Below, piece by piece: positions 5,743-5,872 of a DNA stretch of 5,872 bases. The stretch comes from an uncultured Arsenicibacter sp. (GTDB lineage: Bacteria > Bacteroidota > Bacteroidia > Cytophagales > Spirosomataceae). The notes under the pieces are model-generated. The model searched no databases. It was not told the DNA's origin and worked only from the letters and a program-made list of their open reading frames with translations. The DNA lies in assembly GCF_945952095.1 (NCBI RefSeq), contig NZ_CAMFHL010000350.1, positions 1 to 5,872 on the forward strand. The letters run 5' to 3'. A program made the position numbers and the translations under genes. How positions within the stretch are numbered: the first letter of the stretch is position 1; each line of letters begins with the position of its first letter.

Positions 5743-5872
5743 TTACAATTCGCGGATGCGGATGTTGCGGTACCAGACTTTCTCGTCAGGGCTGTGGTTT
5801 TGCAGGGCAATTTTACCTTTGGCATGGGCCGTGGCATATGGCCAGCTGGCAAATTTGCTTTTTGCTACGTCG
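5743..5872 (-). CDS. C-terminal end of a DUF1080 (3-keto-disaccharide hydrolase-like) protein (5' end outside window)
   Basis: Only the last 42 codons are present, ending in TAA at 5745-5743. The fragment reads SKFASWPYATAHAKGKIALQ followed by NHSPDEKVWYRNIRIREL. The ending GxIALQxH...VWYRNIRIREL is the characteristic last strand pair of DUF1080, a concanavalin-like jelly-roll domain common in secreted Bacteroidota and Planctomycetes proteins and now often named 3-keto-disaccharide hydrolase. The catalytic region and any signal peptide lie outside the window, so activity and total length cannot be judged. It is upstream of the DUF3500 gene in the same direction. Confidence 0.85.
   Translation of the reverse strand, partial: DVAKSKFASWPYATAHAKGKIALQNHSPDEKVWYRNIRIREL

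Overview
The window looks like ordinary chromosome from a Bacteroidota bacterium. A Cytophagales member close to Spirosoma is my best guess, inferred from remembered protein resemblance and not from a search. Support comes from a carboxypeptidase-regulatory/plug TonB-dependent receptor, secreted DUF3500 and DUF1080-type proteins, genes without Shine-Dalgarno sequences, and copies of the Bacteroidota -7 promoter element (TAnnTTTG) in front of several genes.

Layout from left to right. Positions 1-1511 (minus) hold the N-terminal two thirds or so of a TonB-dependent outer-membrane receptor; its 3' end lies outside the window. Positions 1512-1641 are an AT-rich gap with a large imperfect palindrome. 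Positions 1642-2427 (minus) encode a TauE/SafE-family membrane permease. A divergent intergenic region (2428-2652) carries a -7 element for the permease and a spaced GTTTCACGC inverted repeat. Positions 2653-3027 (plus) encode a short ribosome hibernation promoting factor. The convergent gap 3028-3165 contains two strong hairpins: a GC-rich terminator for hpf and a perfect 22-bp stem just past the end of metK. Positions 3166-4443 (minus) encode S-adenosylmethionine synthetase with its own promoter. Positions 4554-5594 (minus) encode a secreted DUF3500 protein. A perfect 25-bp palindrome (5667-5726) separates it from the last 42 codons of a DUF1080 (3-keto-disaccharide hydrolase-like) protein at 5743-5872 (minus).

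The genes do not form one obvious pathway. hpf and metK are housekeeping genes (ribosome hibernation, methyl-donor synthesis). The receptor and permease handle envelope transport. The DUF1080 and DUF3500 genes are exported or envelope proteins in tandem and may be linked, but nothing in the sequence proves it. Every gap is shorter than 300 bases. I found no tRNA, rRNA, CRISPR array, transposase or phage gene, and no convincing undescribed system. The items most worth a second look are the intergenic palindromes and the unusual start of the receptor gene.
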